Positions 42,090 to 50,134 of a DNA stretch of 64,000 nt are shown one piece after another. Source of the stretch: Planococcus sp. A6 (lineage in GTDB: Bacteria > Bacillota > Bacilli > Bacillales_A > Planococcaceae); NCBI RefSeq assembly GCF_028823615.1, contig NZ_JAPEHT010000001.1, positions 21,396 through 85,395 of the forward strand, read 5' to 3'. Below the pieces are notes generated by a model. The model searched no databases and had not been told where the DNA came from. It saw only the letters and a program-made list of their open reading frames with translations. Within the stretch, counting starts at the first letter, position 1, and each line of letters starts with the position of its first letter. The translations under genes were made by a program, and so were the position numbers.

Positions 42090-42728
42090 TTAATGTTCCC
42101 CGTACAACGCCATCCACGTATTCACCCCGACAATACCATCAATTTTCAATCCCTTATCCGCTTGGTATTGCCGAACGTTCCGATTGGTCTCGGGTCCGAA
42201 GATGCCATCGACTTCCGTTTTCAACCCGTAGTCATTCAACATCCATTGCAGCAATTCCACTTCGATGCGCTGGCTGCCTTGGCGCAAGGTGTACTGGTGC
42301 TCCGGTGCGATCGCCATTAAATTCTTCAGCCTGGCGGGCAGTTGGGTGTCATCCGAAGGCTGTTGATGTTCGGCGTAAATGGCGACCCAGGTATACATGC
42401 CGACAATGCCGTCGACGACGAGGCCTTTATCCTGTTGGTATTGCCGGACGTTCCGATTGGTCTTCGGCCCGAAGATGCCATCGACTTCCGTCTTCAATCC
42501 GTAATCGTTCAATGTCCATTGGAGGAGTTTCACTTCGATGCGTTTGCTGCCTTGGCGCAGCGTGAATTGATGCTCCGGGGCGATGTCCATCAGGTTCTCG
42601 AGGTTTTCGGGCAATTGGTCATCTGTTGTGGCAGATCCATGGCTTGTAGCAGCAACTGAATCAAAGGGCAGGGAAAATGCAGCGAATAACCCAAATGCCA
42701 GCAATAGTGGAAGCCAAATTTTCTTCAT
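42090..42728 (-). CDS. Secreted protein with two peptidoglycan-binding repeats
   Basis: The start ATG 42728 (MKKIWLPLLLAFG) follows GGGAGGAAA; the longer frame adds 11 codons without a site. A signal peptide (to about SVAA) is followed by two nearly identical units of about 80 residues. Each starts with LP..L.NLM.IAPEHQ and contains VDGIFGP.TNRNVRQYQ.DKGL..DGIVG, the PG_binding_1 fold. No catalytic domain is present, so the 212-residue protein probably binds the wall or recruits others to it. The high identity of the units points to a recent internal duplication. Confidence 0.88.
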   Translation of the reverse strand: MKKIWLPLLLAFGLFAAFSLPFDSVAATSHGSATTDDQLPENLENLMDIAPEHQFTLRQGSKRIEVKLLQWTLNDYGLKTEVDGIFGPKTNRNVRQYQQDKGLVVDGIVGMYTWVAIYAEHQQPSDDTQLPARLKNLMAIAPEHQYTLRQGSQRIEVELLQWMLNDYGLKTEVDGIFGPETNRNVRQYQADKGLKIDGIVGVNTWMALYGEH

Positions 42729-42818
42729 GCCGGTTTCCTCCCAAGTGTTTAATTGCTTCATGTATACCCACTTTTTTGAAAAAACAGCGAATTTCCGAAT
42801 CTAATCACGGTCAAATAT

Positions 42819-43271
42819 TTATTCATTCCCGAGCGGTTCCGCAAGGCCGACAAGAATCCCTTCAGGTCCGCGAATATAGCATAGCCGATACGCGTCTTGG
42901 AATTGCACCACTTCGCCGACGAGCTTGGCGCCGTGTGTCGTGAGTCTGGCGACTATGTCGTTGATATTTTTGACTGCGAACATGACGCGTAAATACCCGA
43001 GTGAATTGACCGGGGCTGTCCGGTGATCGCTGGTAACAGCCGGTGTGAGAAAGCGCGACAATTCGATCCGGCTGTGGCCGTCCGGTGTCACCATCATGGC
43101 GATTTCGACTTGTTGGTCGCCAAGCCCCGTGACGCGTCCCGCCCATTCACCTTCGACCATGCCTCGGCCTTCGAGTTGCAGGCCGATTTCTTCGAAGAAT
43201 GCGATGGCGTCATCCAGCGATTCTATGACGATGCCGACGTTGTCCATGCGGAGTAATTGATTGTTTTCCAT
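42819..43271 (-). CDS. VOC-family (glyoxalase-like) protein
   Basis: This 150-residue vicinal-oxygen-chelate protein begins RMDNVGIVIESLDDAIAFFEEIGLQLEGR, with the paired beta-alpha-beta-beta-beta units typical of the fold. Candidate metal ligands are in HSRIELSRF and the terminal GPEGILVGLAE. Members include glyoxalases, dioxygenases and drug-binding proteins; the exact activity is not readable. AAAGGAGG precedes the ATG. It lies downstream of, and on the same strand as, the MFS and TetR genes but is separated by a repeat element, so co-transcription is uncertain. Confidence 0.88.
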   Translation of the reverse strand: MENNQLLRMDNVGIVIESLDDAIAFFEEIGLQLEGRGMVEGEWAGRVTGLGDQQVEIAMMVTPDGHSRIELSRFLTPAVTSDHRTAPVNSLGYLRVMFAVKNINDIVARLTTHGAKLVGEVVQFQDAYRLCYIRGPEGILVGLAEPLGNE

Positions 43272-43375
43272 GAGATTGCCTCCTTTCTGATGAATAGTGA
43301 TGGTACGTATCCATTCTCTTTAAAGCGGTGGATTCCTTCCAACTAAAAAACGGAAATGATGCTTCATTCATCGGT

Positions 43376-43410
43376 ACGAATTGTGTGAGAATTGTGTGGT
43401 GCACAGGGAC
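43376..43410 (-). repeat. Dispersed repeat, single inverted copy with reiterated tail
   Basis: Two tandem AATTGTGTG units, then GTGCACAGGGAC (element proper 43389-43410). It lies between the MFS and VOC genes. Confidence 0.88.
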
Positions 43411-43415
43411 AGGGC

Positions 43416-44564
43416 TTACGGCTGTGCAGCGGTTCCTTGTGTCGAAACTGGCTGGGCATTTGTTTTAATGAAGATAAACAGCAGGCCAATCACCGCGAAT
43501 GACAGAAAGGCGATCGGGTAGGACATGCCGTCGATTAAGACGCCCGCCGCGATCGAGCCGAGCGATTGCCCGACGCCGAGCGAGAAGAACGACAAGCTCA
43601 CGCCGACAGAAGGCGTATCCGGGAAATGGCGTGTGCCCCAGACGATGAATAAGCCGGTCATGAAAATGAACGAGATGCCGAACAGGACCGCGGACAAGTA
43701 GATGGCGGCAGCGTGCGGAATCACCAGTGTGACGAGAGACGCAGTCGCCACCAACACGCCCAGGCGGTAAGACCAGCCGAGCCCGAGGCGTTGAATGATG
43801 GTCCCGGCGATGCCGCCGATGATGCCGGCGGCGCCCATGACGATCCAAAATACCATGCTTTCCGGTACCGAGAAATCATGCACTTCGGTCAGGTAGCTTC
43901 GTGAAAAGGTCCAGTAAATGGAGGAACTGAAGCCGATGCCGATTGCCGCGAGAATCATGAAGCGCGCTTGGCCGAGCAGGATGAGTTTGAACTGGCTGCC
44001 GGTGGATTGTTCCGGTTCTTCTTCCGGACGATCGATCGCGCGTGCATTCCACCACAGCGTCAAGAACGCCAGGATCGCAAACAGCACATAACCCCAGCGC
44101 CACTGTTCGGCAAATGCTAGTGCGACAGGACCACTCGCAACAACTCCGACGCTCGTGCCGGTATTGATCCACGTATTGCCTCTATCACGCTCGCGGCTCT
44201 CAAGCGATTGCGCGACGACTTGGCTGAAGGCGGGCGATACCCAACCGCTGCCGAGCCCTGCGATAAACGCACTGATGGCGAGCGTATAGAAACCTGGCGA
44301 CAAAGCCATTCCGAGCATGCCGATAAAGGCAGAAGCGCCGGAATACAACACGACGTGACGGGCGCTCATTTTATGGATGAAGATAGCCGCTGTCACCAAG
44401 GCCAGTGTATAGGCGGCATACGCCACCGAGCCGATCAACCCCGACTGGCTTTCAGATAAATTTAAGGCGCTGCTGATTTCCGGCAAGAACAAGCCGAAAC
44501 TGTATCTGGCGAACGCATAGGTAACGCCGATCATGGCGATGCCAGGTAAAACGATTTTCCACAT
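43416..44564 (-). CDS. MFS transporter
   Basis: This 382-residue protein has about twelve membrane segments. The opening LPGIAMIGVTYAFARYSFGLFLPEISSALNLSESQSGLIGSVAYAAYTLAL is typical of a CynX/YbfB-like major-facilitator branch. No substrate-specific motif is visible; drug or organic-anion efflux is the usual guess. AAAGGAG precedes the ATG. The TetR gene lies just upstream on the same strand, and a copy of the TetR-type motif AGAACGGTCACTA overlaps its leader, so it is likely the regulated target. Confidence 0.87.
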   Translation of the reverse strand: MWKIVLPGIAMIGVTYAFARYSFGLFLPEISSALNLSESQSGLIGSVAYAAYTLALVTAAIFIHKMSARHVVLYSGASAFIGMLGMALSPGFYTLAISAFIAGLGSGWVSPAFSQVVAQSLESRERDRGNTWINTGTSVGVVASGPVALAFAEQWRWGYVLFAILAFLTLWWNARAIDRPEEEPEQSTGSQFKLILLGQARFMILAAIGIGFSSSIYWTFSRSYLTEVHDFSVPESMVFWIVMGAAGIIGGIAGTIIQRLGLGWSYRLGVLVATASLVTLVIPHAAAIYLSAVLFGISFIFMTGLFIVWGTRHFPDTPSVGVSLSFFSLGVGQSLGSIAAGVLIDGMSYPIAFLSFAVIGLLFIFIKTNAQPVSTQGTAAQP

Positions 44565-44584
44565 GATAATTCACTCCTTTTATT

Positions 44585-44601
44585 AGATAGAACGGTCACT
44601 A
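44585..44601. promoter_or_regulatory. Putative TetR operator, MFS leader
   Basis: AGATAGAACGGTCACTA, repeated at 44659-44675 and, with one change cluster, at 45253-45269. It lies immediately upstream of the MFS ribosome site. Confidence 0.6.
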
Positions 44602-44658
44602 CATTTTCGAATTAAAAAAATAAAACGATTTTCTGGGATATTCTCAACTCCTTTTTAT

Positions 44659-44675
44659 AGATAGAACGGTCACTA
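44659..44675. promoter_or_regulatory. Putative TetR operator, second copy
   Basis: AGATAGAACGGTCACTA, identical to 44585-44601. About 35 bases around it (ACTCCTTTT to ACTA-ATTT) are also duplicated. Confidence 0.58.
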
Positions 44676-44711
44676 TATTTCTGGGGTAAAAAAAGTAAGC
44701 GATCCGCTTAC

Positions 44712-45230
44712 TTATAACTGTTGCACCAAAGTCATCAAGGCATCTTCGACTTCATCCAATGGAGAAAATTCGGCCAAGGAAACGGCTCCTTCAAAGAGCA
44801 AGGACAAGCGAGTCGCTTCGGAAGGCGTGAGCCCGTTCGATAGGAACAATTGTTTTGTTTCTTCTTTATGGTTCGTCACCAGCTGGACAATCGGGTGATT
44901 GGGCTCGCTGACGAATTCTTCTTTCGCCCGCAAAAACATGCAGCCATTGGAAGCTGTATCCTTTAGCCAATTCAAATGGCCAATCGCCAGCCGTTGTGCG
45001 ACGGATCCGCTTGCTTGTTGCTTACCTTGTTCTAAATAATCCATATAGACTTGCGATCTGCGGGTCAAGATCTCCAAGATCAGTTCGTCTTTGGAATTAA
45101 AATGATTGTACAGCGTCATCAGCGCCACGTCGGCTTCCTGAACAATCGCTTTCAAGCCAATGGCATGAAAGCCGTGTTGGTAAAACAGTTGTTCTGCAGC
45201 TACCAGTAAATCTTCTTTCTTCGTGCTCAT
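44712..45230 (-). CDS. TetR-family transcriptional repressor
   Basis: This 172-residue regulator has the helix-turn-helix KEDLLVAAEQLFYQHGFHAIGLKAIVQEADVALMTLYNHFNSKDELILEIL and a C-terminal ligand-binding domain with a Cys (TASNGCMFLRAKEEF). I place the start at ATG 45230 because GGAGG is 9 bases before it; ATG 45239 would leave too little space. The motif AGATA.AACGGTCACT occurs once upstream of this gene and twice before the MFS gene, which fits auto-repression plus control of the transporter. The ligand is unknown. Confidence 0.9.
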   Translation of the reverse strand: MSTKKEDLLVAAEQLFYQHGFHAIGLKAIVQEADVALMTLYNHFNSKDELILEILTRRSQVYMDYLEQGKQQASGSVAQRLAIGHLNWLKDTASNGCMFLRAKEEFVSEPNHPIVQLVTNHKEETKQLFLSNGLTPSEATRLSLLFEGAVSLAEFSPLDEVEDALMTLVQQL

Positions 45231-45252
45231 GGTCTCCATCCTCCAGTGACTT

Positions 45253-45269
45253 AGATATAACGGTCACTC
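45253..45269. promoter_or_regulatory. Putative TetR operator, autoregulatory copy
   Basis: AGATATAACGGTCACTC, upstream of the TetR gene; shares AACGGTCACT with the two copies before the MFS gene. Confidence 0.55.
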
Positions 45270-45314
45270 TAAAATTAACAGCTATAGACGACAGGTGCAA
45301 ATGAAAAGCTTGTT

Positions 45315-45401
45315 GTCCCTGTGTCAGGAACAATTTGAGAGCCGGGATCCTTATACCAAAGGCGATGTAGAGTTTCAGTGTCCCTGTGTCAGACACAATT
45401 A
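45315..45401 (+). repeat. Dispersed repeat pair, 65-base period
   Basis: Copies start at 45315 (diverged) and 45380, with a 43-base core. They lie between the divergent TetR and phosphatase genes. Confidence 0.9.
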
Positions 45402-45598
45402 AGCGAAAACCGTTCAAGCTGAAAGAAGGGGAAGGGTTATGCTGTTTACGCGAAGGGTAAAGAATTGGATGAAGATGGTAAGTGTGAAATGAAGAACGTT
45501 TTGGCAGGAGTTTGATTGCCAATAGGGAAGTACGCATATACCAGGCAATGTGCTAAATGACAGTTGTTTTGGAAAACGGGAAGCAGGAGGTGCACACG

Positions 45599-46276
45599 AT
45601 GAAACGGATCTTAGCCATCAGCGATATTCACGGAGAGCTGGACTTGTTCAATAAGTTGCTGGAGAAAGTGGAGTATGACGCATCGAATGACCAGCTGATT
45701 TTACTCGGTGATTATGTGGACCGCGGCTCGGATTCCAAAGGCGTGCTGGAGCGGGTCGTCGAGTTGAAGCAACAAGGCGCGATTGTGCTGCGCGGCAATC
45801 ACGACCAAATGATGCTGGAAGCAGCGAGGGGGGAAACCGGCGCAGCGGGAAACTGGGTGCGCAACGGGGCGCTTTCCACTTTGCAAAGTTACGATTCTTC
45901 CATAAAAGGCATGAAGCTTCCGGCGATGGAGCTGTTTTGGGAGCATATCGAGTTTTTGAAAGAGACGAAGTTTTACTACGAAGCAGATGGCTACTTATTC
46001 GTGCATGCAGGCGTTCAGCCGGGCGTTGCGATTGAAGAGACAGATCCGTATTTATTGATGTGGATCCGCGATGAATTTCATCGAGGCTATAGAGGCGATA
46101 AGAAAGTCGTCTTCGGCCACACGCCGACATTTAAGCTGAGAGGATCGGATGATACGAGCGTTTATTTTGGCGACAACCGCATCATCGGCATCGATGGGGG
46201 CGCGGTGTATGGCGGGCAGTTGAATTGTTTGGAGCTGCCGGGTGAGCAGGTTTATTTTGTGAGGAAAGAAGTTTGA
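45599..46276 (+). CDS. Calcineurin-like metallophosphatase (PrpE/ApaH-like)
   Basis: This 225-residue phosphoesterase has DIHGELD, GDYVDRGSDS, LRGNHDQM, FVHAGVQPG and VFGHTPT, the full metal-binding set of the PPP-type Ser/Thr phosphatases and of ApaH-like Ap4A hydrolases. I start at ATG 45599 because AGGAGG lies 8 bases before it; the frame runs on to 45557 without a site. It acts in the cytoplasm on phosphoproteins or dinucleoside polyphosphates; sequence alone does not separate the two. It is a single gene. Confidence 0.91.
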   Translation: MKRILAISDIHGELDLFNKLLEKVEYDASNDQLILLGDYVDRGSDSKGVLERVVELKQQGAIVLRGNHDQMMLEAARGETGAAGNWVRNGALSTLQSYDSSIKGMKLPAMELFWEHIEFLKETKFYYEADGYLFVHAGVQPGVAIEETDPYLLMWIRDEFHRGYRGDKKVVFGHTPTFKLRGSDDTSVYFGDNRIIGIDGGAVYGGQLNCLELPGEQVYFVRKEV

Positions 46277-46288
46277 TCGCAATGAGGT

Positions 46289-46323
46289 ATGTCCTGCGCT
46301 TTTCATAGCCAGGGCATTTTTTG
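46289..46323 (+). terminator. Terminator of the phosphatase gene
   Basis: ATGTCCTG pairs with CAGGGCAT (one G-T), followed by TTTTTT. Confidence 0.7.
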
Positions 46324-46367
46324 ATTCATCAATAAAATGTGTGGGCCTGTTCCTGAAGATTGTTGAT

Positions 46368-47183
46368 TTACCGAATAGCTGATTTTTCGCCTTTCAAGCC
46401 ACGTGCCAGCCAGCCAATCATAAGCAGCAATAACACTGTGCTCGCAATCAAAGCAACGAGGTTCGGTGCGGCTTTTGTGTACAGGTCGTTAACGCTCGTC
46501 ACCGTCAGCCAGTCCATAAACGAGGTGTCGGCGAAGGCTTGGTAGACAGCGAGTGTATTGTTAGCGCTGTGAAGCAAAATCGGCGCCAGCAAATTGCCGG
46601 TTTTGACATATAGGAGAGATGCGATGACCGCGAACAGGAAAGCGCCAAAAAAATTGAGGTGGAAGACAGCAAAGATTAGGCTCGTGATGCCGATGCCTTT
46701 CCATAAGCCAAATACGTCCATCAGCTGATTCAAGAGAACGCCGCGGAAGACGAATTCCTCCGCGATTGGCGCGATGATGGCGACAATGAAAGCGGTCGCC
46801 GCTATATACCAGAACACATCCGGGAGCGGTTGCGGCGTGAGGAAGAGGTTGACCAGGGCGGGAGCGATGGCCATAAGCCCGCGCAATAACAGCCAATAGA
46901 TGCTCGTGGAGAAAATCATGATCAGCAAACTGAGCCCGGCAATCGGCAACAGCCAGCGGGCGATCCCTTGGACAAAGACGACTTGGCGCAGTGTCACGCC
47001 GCGCTTTTTGAAGTAATGGCTGCAGATCCATACGGGCAGGACGATATAGAACACGAGCAGCATAATGATGCTGTTGAGGAACGGATTGCCGGCAATTTGC
47101 AGCAAAAAAGAAATCGAGACGATGGATGCGACTGTCATCAAACCGAGAACAAACCGTGGCTTCTTTTCCCCGACCATCCTCAT
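46368..47183 (-). CDS. CPBP-family intramembrane metalloprotease
   Basis: This 271-residue membrane protein has about eight hydrophobic segments. The Abi/CPBP motifs are present: EEFVFRGVLL (EExxxR) and, two helices on, AVFHLNFFGAF and LLHSANN, each with a conserved His. Relatives include CaaX prenyl proteases and bacteriocin self-immunity proteins. No bacteriocin gene lies beside it. AAAGGCGG precedes the start. It is a single gene, convergent with the phosphatase. Confidence 0.88.
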   Translation of the reverse strand: MRMVGEKKPRFVLGLMTVASIVSISFLLQIAGNPFLNSIIMLLVFYIVLPVWICSHYFKKRGVTLRQVVFVQGIARWLLPIAGLSLLIMIFSTSIYWLLLRGLMAIAPALVNLFLTPQPLPDVFWYIAATAFIVAIIAPIAEEFVFRGVLLNQLMDVFGLWKGIGITSLIFAVFHLNFFGAFLFAVIASLLYVKTGNLLAPILLHSANNTLAVYQAFADTSFMDWLTVTSVNDLYTKAAPNLVALIASTVLLLLMIGWLARGLKGEKSAIR

Positions 47184-47377
47184 CGCCGCCTTTCATTAAA
47201 GTGCAGAACGAATCGTATTTTGCTCTTATAGTAGCACGATTTTGCATTGCAGCAGAAAGAAATGGAACTTCTGGAATCGCAGAACTTCTTTTGAATAAAA
47301 TAGAGAATAACGCTTAGGCGTTTGCTGCTCTGGAAGCGTGTTAAAATGGAATTACTACTTTTTGGAAAGGGAATGCT

Positions 47378-48088
47378 ATGAAAGTTTTGAAAATCAGTTT
47401 AGTCGGCTTGTTGGCGCTCGTGTTGAGTTACGGGGCTTTCAAAGTGAGCACGGACACCATCGCCAGCATCAATTCAGAGTACGTGGCAAAGAGCCCTGCG
47501 GTTGCCGAAGCACCGCCGCTCCCGGAAGTGACGCCGGATGTCGATAAAATTATGTCGCACCCGGTGCCAGGAACAAAGGAAGCGGTTTTGCCAGTCGACA
47601 CGGAACAAGATTACGTGATTTATGAAACGGAACTTTTCGTCACGGTGAATGAAGGCGAGAGCTGGATTCCAGTGCCGGACGACCATGAATTGGGATACGC
47701 GCGCATCAGCGATTATCTCGATGATATTTCACGGAGCAATATGTACATATCGCCCGGTAACATTGCCATTGTTTACGGAGGGCGCGGGCCGGAAAACATC
47801 AGCATCTTGAGAACCGATAGCCGGGGGCAAGGATGGAGCGTCGGCAGCATTTCGCGAACCGCCACGCAAGACCTTGAAACTGGCTACGAAGAAATGCACA
47901 TTGATTTCATTGATAGCGGGCAAAACGGTTATTTGGCAGCGGTTCGGGACGGCGAGAGCGGTGAGGCGGAAACACTTATTTTCCGGAGCGTGAATGCCGG
48001 TGTGACATGGGATCCGATTTCTTCGGAGGATGCACTTTACGAAGAAATCATGGCGCATTTTGATTTGCGGGGGATGCGAAATGAATAG
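47378..48088 (+). CDS. Exported protein with BNR-like beta repeats
   Basis: The 236-residue protein has one N-terminal hydrophobic helix (LKISLVGLLALVLSYGAF), a signal anchor or signal peptide. A Pro-rich linker (AEAPPLPEVTPDV) is followed by beta strands of the type ELFVTVNEGESWIPVP and LIFRSVNAGVTWDPIS. These resemble the SxDxGxxW Asp-box of sialidase/BNR repeats, though only two copies are visible. No catalytic residues are seen. It starts behind GGAAAGGG and overlaps the next gene by 8 bases, so the two should be made together at the cell surface. Function unknown. Confidence 0.8.
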   Translation: MKVLKISLVGLLALVLSYGAFKVSTDTIASINSEYVAKSPAVAEAPPLPEVTPDVDKIMSHPVPGTKEAVLPVDTEQDYVIYETELFVTVNEGESWIPVPDDHELGYARISDYLDDISRSNMYISPGNIAIVYGGRGPENISILRTDSRGQGWSVGSISRTATQDLETGYEEMHIDFIDSGQNGYLAAVRDGESGEAETLIFRSVNAGVTWDPISSEDALYEEIMAHFDLRGMRNE

Positions 48089-48947
48089 AAAAAAGATGCT
48101 CGTAATTTCATTGCTTGCCGCGGGGATGATACTGGCGATTTTTCAAGCCTTGCTTATCGGGATTGCCGAACCGAGAGGGTACTGGCTTATTCATGAATGG
48201 CAGTTTTATTTGATTAACTACGGCATTATCGGTTTCCTATTGAGCGGGGCCGCTTGGCTATTTTCGAACGCTTATGTGAAATGGGGATTCGCGCTGATCG
48301 CGATCGGTTTGTTTACGGCGAATACGACGTTCTTCTATTACATGGGCGATGCGAATGTGCTGATCGCGGAATCGGAAAATGGCGAGCATGAATTGATTTT
48401 GAAAGAATACCCGAAAATGAAGAAAGAGACGGCCCGGTTGGAACGGAAAGGCCTATTATTCGGTCGGGAAGTGGGTGTGCTAGAAGGCAGTTCGACATAT
48501 AAAGTGCTGGAAGATGAAGGCTATAAACTCCACTGGACCGCCGAAGATATTGCAGCTTTGACGTATAAAACGAGCGATTACGGCACCATCGACCATCAAA
48601 TTTATAATTTCAGAAGCAGCGATTACGTCAGCTATCAAAATGTCGCAGTGAGCCTGATCGGCAAATGGATAGAGCCAGGCAATCCGCAGAACTATTTCAT
48701 GTCGGACAATAATGAATTGGTGTTTGCAAATGATGGTGAACTTTATTATTACAACATCCGAAACACCGAACAATTCGGCATCTACACGCTTGTGGTGAGA
48801 GGGGATCCAAGCAAACCGACCTTGACGATCACCTTGGAGCCGGGGACGGAATTTGGCGAGGATGGGTTGATTCAAGAAGGCGGCAGCATCACGATTACAC
48901 CGGTGGAATTAGGAGCGACGGAAAGCGTGGAATATTATAAGGAATGA
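48081..48947 (+). CDS. Membrane protein with extracytoplasmic domain, unknown function
   Basis: The start is ATG 48081 (MNRKKMLVISLL), overlapping the preceding gene by 8 bases with GGGGGATG as ribosome site. The first ~100 residues hold three hydrophobic helices; the other ~190 form a soluble domain rich in beta strands (LIAESENGEHELILKEYPKM; YGIYTLVVRGDP-like FGIYTLVVRGDP). It probably works with the BNR-like protein upstream. No family known to me. Confidence 0.75.
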   Translation: MNRKKMLVISLLAAGMILAIFQALLIGIAEPRGYWLIHEWQFYLINYGIIGFLLSGAAWLFSNAYVKWGFALIAIGLFTANTTFFYYMGDANVLIAESENGEHELILKEYPKMKKETARLERKGLLFGREVGVLEGSSTYKVLEDEGYKLHWTAEDIAALTYKTSDYGTIDHQIYNFRSSDYVSYQNVAVSLIGKWIEPGNPQNYFMSDNNELVFANDGELYYYNIRNTEQFGIYTLVVRGDPSKPTLTITLEPGTEFGEDGLIQEGGSITITPVELGATESVEYYKE

Positions 48948-49076
48948 TGGAGAGCAGGTGGTGATTTTGCCGCAAGTTCGCGTATACCCAAGGCATGTTT
49001 ACAAATGGAATCTCCATTGATATATTGAGCGTGAAGAGAGCGTTTTCTAAATGCGCTTGGAAAAGGGGTTAGACAA

Positions 49077-49592
49077 ATGGATGTGCAATTTCCGATTGGG
49101 CAAATGCAAGTTCCGGAACAAGTAACGAATGAAGAAGTCAAAAAATGGCTTAACGAAATCAATAGCTACACGACGCGTCTTCGCGAGGTGGTGGACTCCT
49201 TGAGCGATGAGGAGTTGGCTAAGACTTACAGGGAAGGCAGCTGGACGGTGCGTCAGCTCGTGCATCATATTGCGGATTCGCAATTGTCTTTGTATCAACG
49301 CCTGAAACTGGCGCTGACGGAATACCAACCGACCGTGTCTGAGTTTGACCAGGACAAATGGGCGTATCTGCCGGACAACCGATTGCCGGTGGAAAGTTCC
49401 ATCCGGATGTTAGAAGGATTGAACGAACGGATCGTGGCACTCGGGAATTATGTGACGGGCACTCAATTGGACCGCGTCTTCATCCACGAAACAGACGGCG
49501 AAGTTCGCGTTGCGGAAAATTTGGCGAAACTGTCGTGGCATGAAGAGCATCATTTGGCGCATATCCGGATTGCGCTGGGGATGGAGCTTTAG
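49077..49592 (+). CDS. YfiT/BstA-type bacillithiol transferase
   Basis: This 171-residue DinB-superfamily protein matches Bacillus YfiT, a metal-dependent bacillithiol S-transferase. It starts MDVQFPIGQMQVPEQVT and contains SWTVRQLVHHIADSQL and LSWHEEHHLAHI, whose three histidines bind the metal. It probably joins bacillithiol to electrophiles for detoxification in the cytoplasm. AAAAGGGG precedes ATG 49077. It is a single gene; the second DinB protein of the window (35.8 kb) is only distantly related. Confidence 0.9.
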   Translation: MDVQFPIGQMQVPEQVTNEEVKKWLNEINSYTTRLREVVDSLSDEELAKTYREGSWTVRQLVHHIADSQLSLYQRLKLALTEYQPTVSEFDQDKWAYLPDNRLPVESSIRMLEGLNERIVALGNYVTGTQLDRVFIHETDGEVRVAENLAKLSWHEEHHLAHIRIALGMEL

Positions 49593-49611
49593 TTTTCCGC
49601 TTTTCTTAGTT

Positions 49612-49698
49612 GTCCCTGTGCATCACACAGTTCTAAGGGCGAGATTGTTGAACTAGCAGGGTTTCGGATGCCGGATGTCCCTGTGCGCCACACAATTC
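49612..49698 (+). repeat. Dispersed repeat pair, 65-base period
   Basis: Copies start at 49612 and 49677 around a 43-base core. The second ends about 10 bases before the ribosome site of the MORN-type gene, so it forms part of its leader. Confidence 0.92.
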
Positions 49699-49725
49699 AA
49701 TCAGCCGGAAGGAGTTGGAGCCATC

Positions 49726-50004
49726 ATGGACGAGGAAAAATGTGATGTGGTGAAACCAAACGGTGTGAAGGAAAAGAAGCTTGAAGTGATTGATGGTTAT
49801 ACGATCAAGTACCATGCCAACGGGAAAACGATATGGTCCAAAGGCAAGATCGTTGATGGGGAGCCAGAGGGCTACTGGGAATGGTACCGAGCCGACGGAA
49901 CCTTAAAACGCTCAGGCCATTTTGAACAAGGTGAACCGGTAGGCGAGTGGATCACTTACGACAGCAAGGGCGAGACGTATAAAGTGACGAATCGGGATAA
50001 GTAA
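49726..50004 (+). CDS. Small MORN-repeat-like protein
   Basis: The start is ATG 49726 behind GGAAGGAG. The 92-residue protein consists of three to four short strands of MORN-variant type: YTIKYHANGKTIWSKGKIVDGEPEGYWEWY, then RADGTLKRSGHFEQGEPVGEWITYDSKGE. Such repeats form a beta meander and are found in membrane-associated and toxin-immunity proteins; the role here is unknown. Repeat pairs lie directly before and after it, so this tiny gene is framed by them. Confidence 0.8.
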   Translation: MDEEKCDVVKPNGVKEKKLEVIDGYTIKYHANGKTIWSKGKIVDGEPEGYWEWYRADGTLKRSGHFEQGEPVGEWITYDSKGETYKVTNRDK

Positions 50005-50005
50005 T

Positions 50006-50092
50006 GTCCCTGTGCAACACACAATTTCTGCAGTCAAAACCTTGCTGCAGTAAGATTTGCGTGTAGGGACGTCCCTGTGCGTGACACAATTC
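50006..50092 (+). repeat. Dispersed repeat pair, 65-base period
   Basis: Copies start at 50006, two bases after the MORN gene stop, and at 50071. The core contains CAAAACCTTGCTGCAG. Confidence 0.92.
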
Positions 50093-50097
50093 AACCG

Positions 50098-50130
50098 AAA
50101 AGGCCGTGCTAGAAACTGAAGGCCTTTTTT
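50098..50130. terminator. Bidirectional terminator
   Basis: AAAAGGCC (50098-50105) pairs with GGCCTTTT (50121-50128), between the convergent MORN and FUSC genes. Confidence 0.82.
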
Positions 50131-50134
50131 GGCT

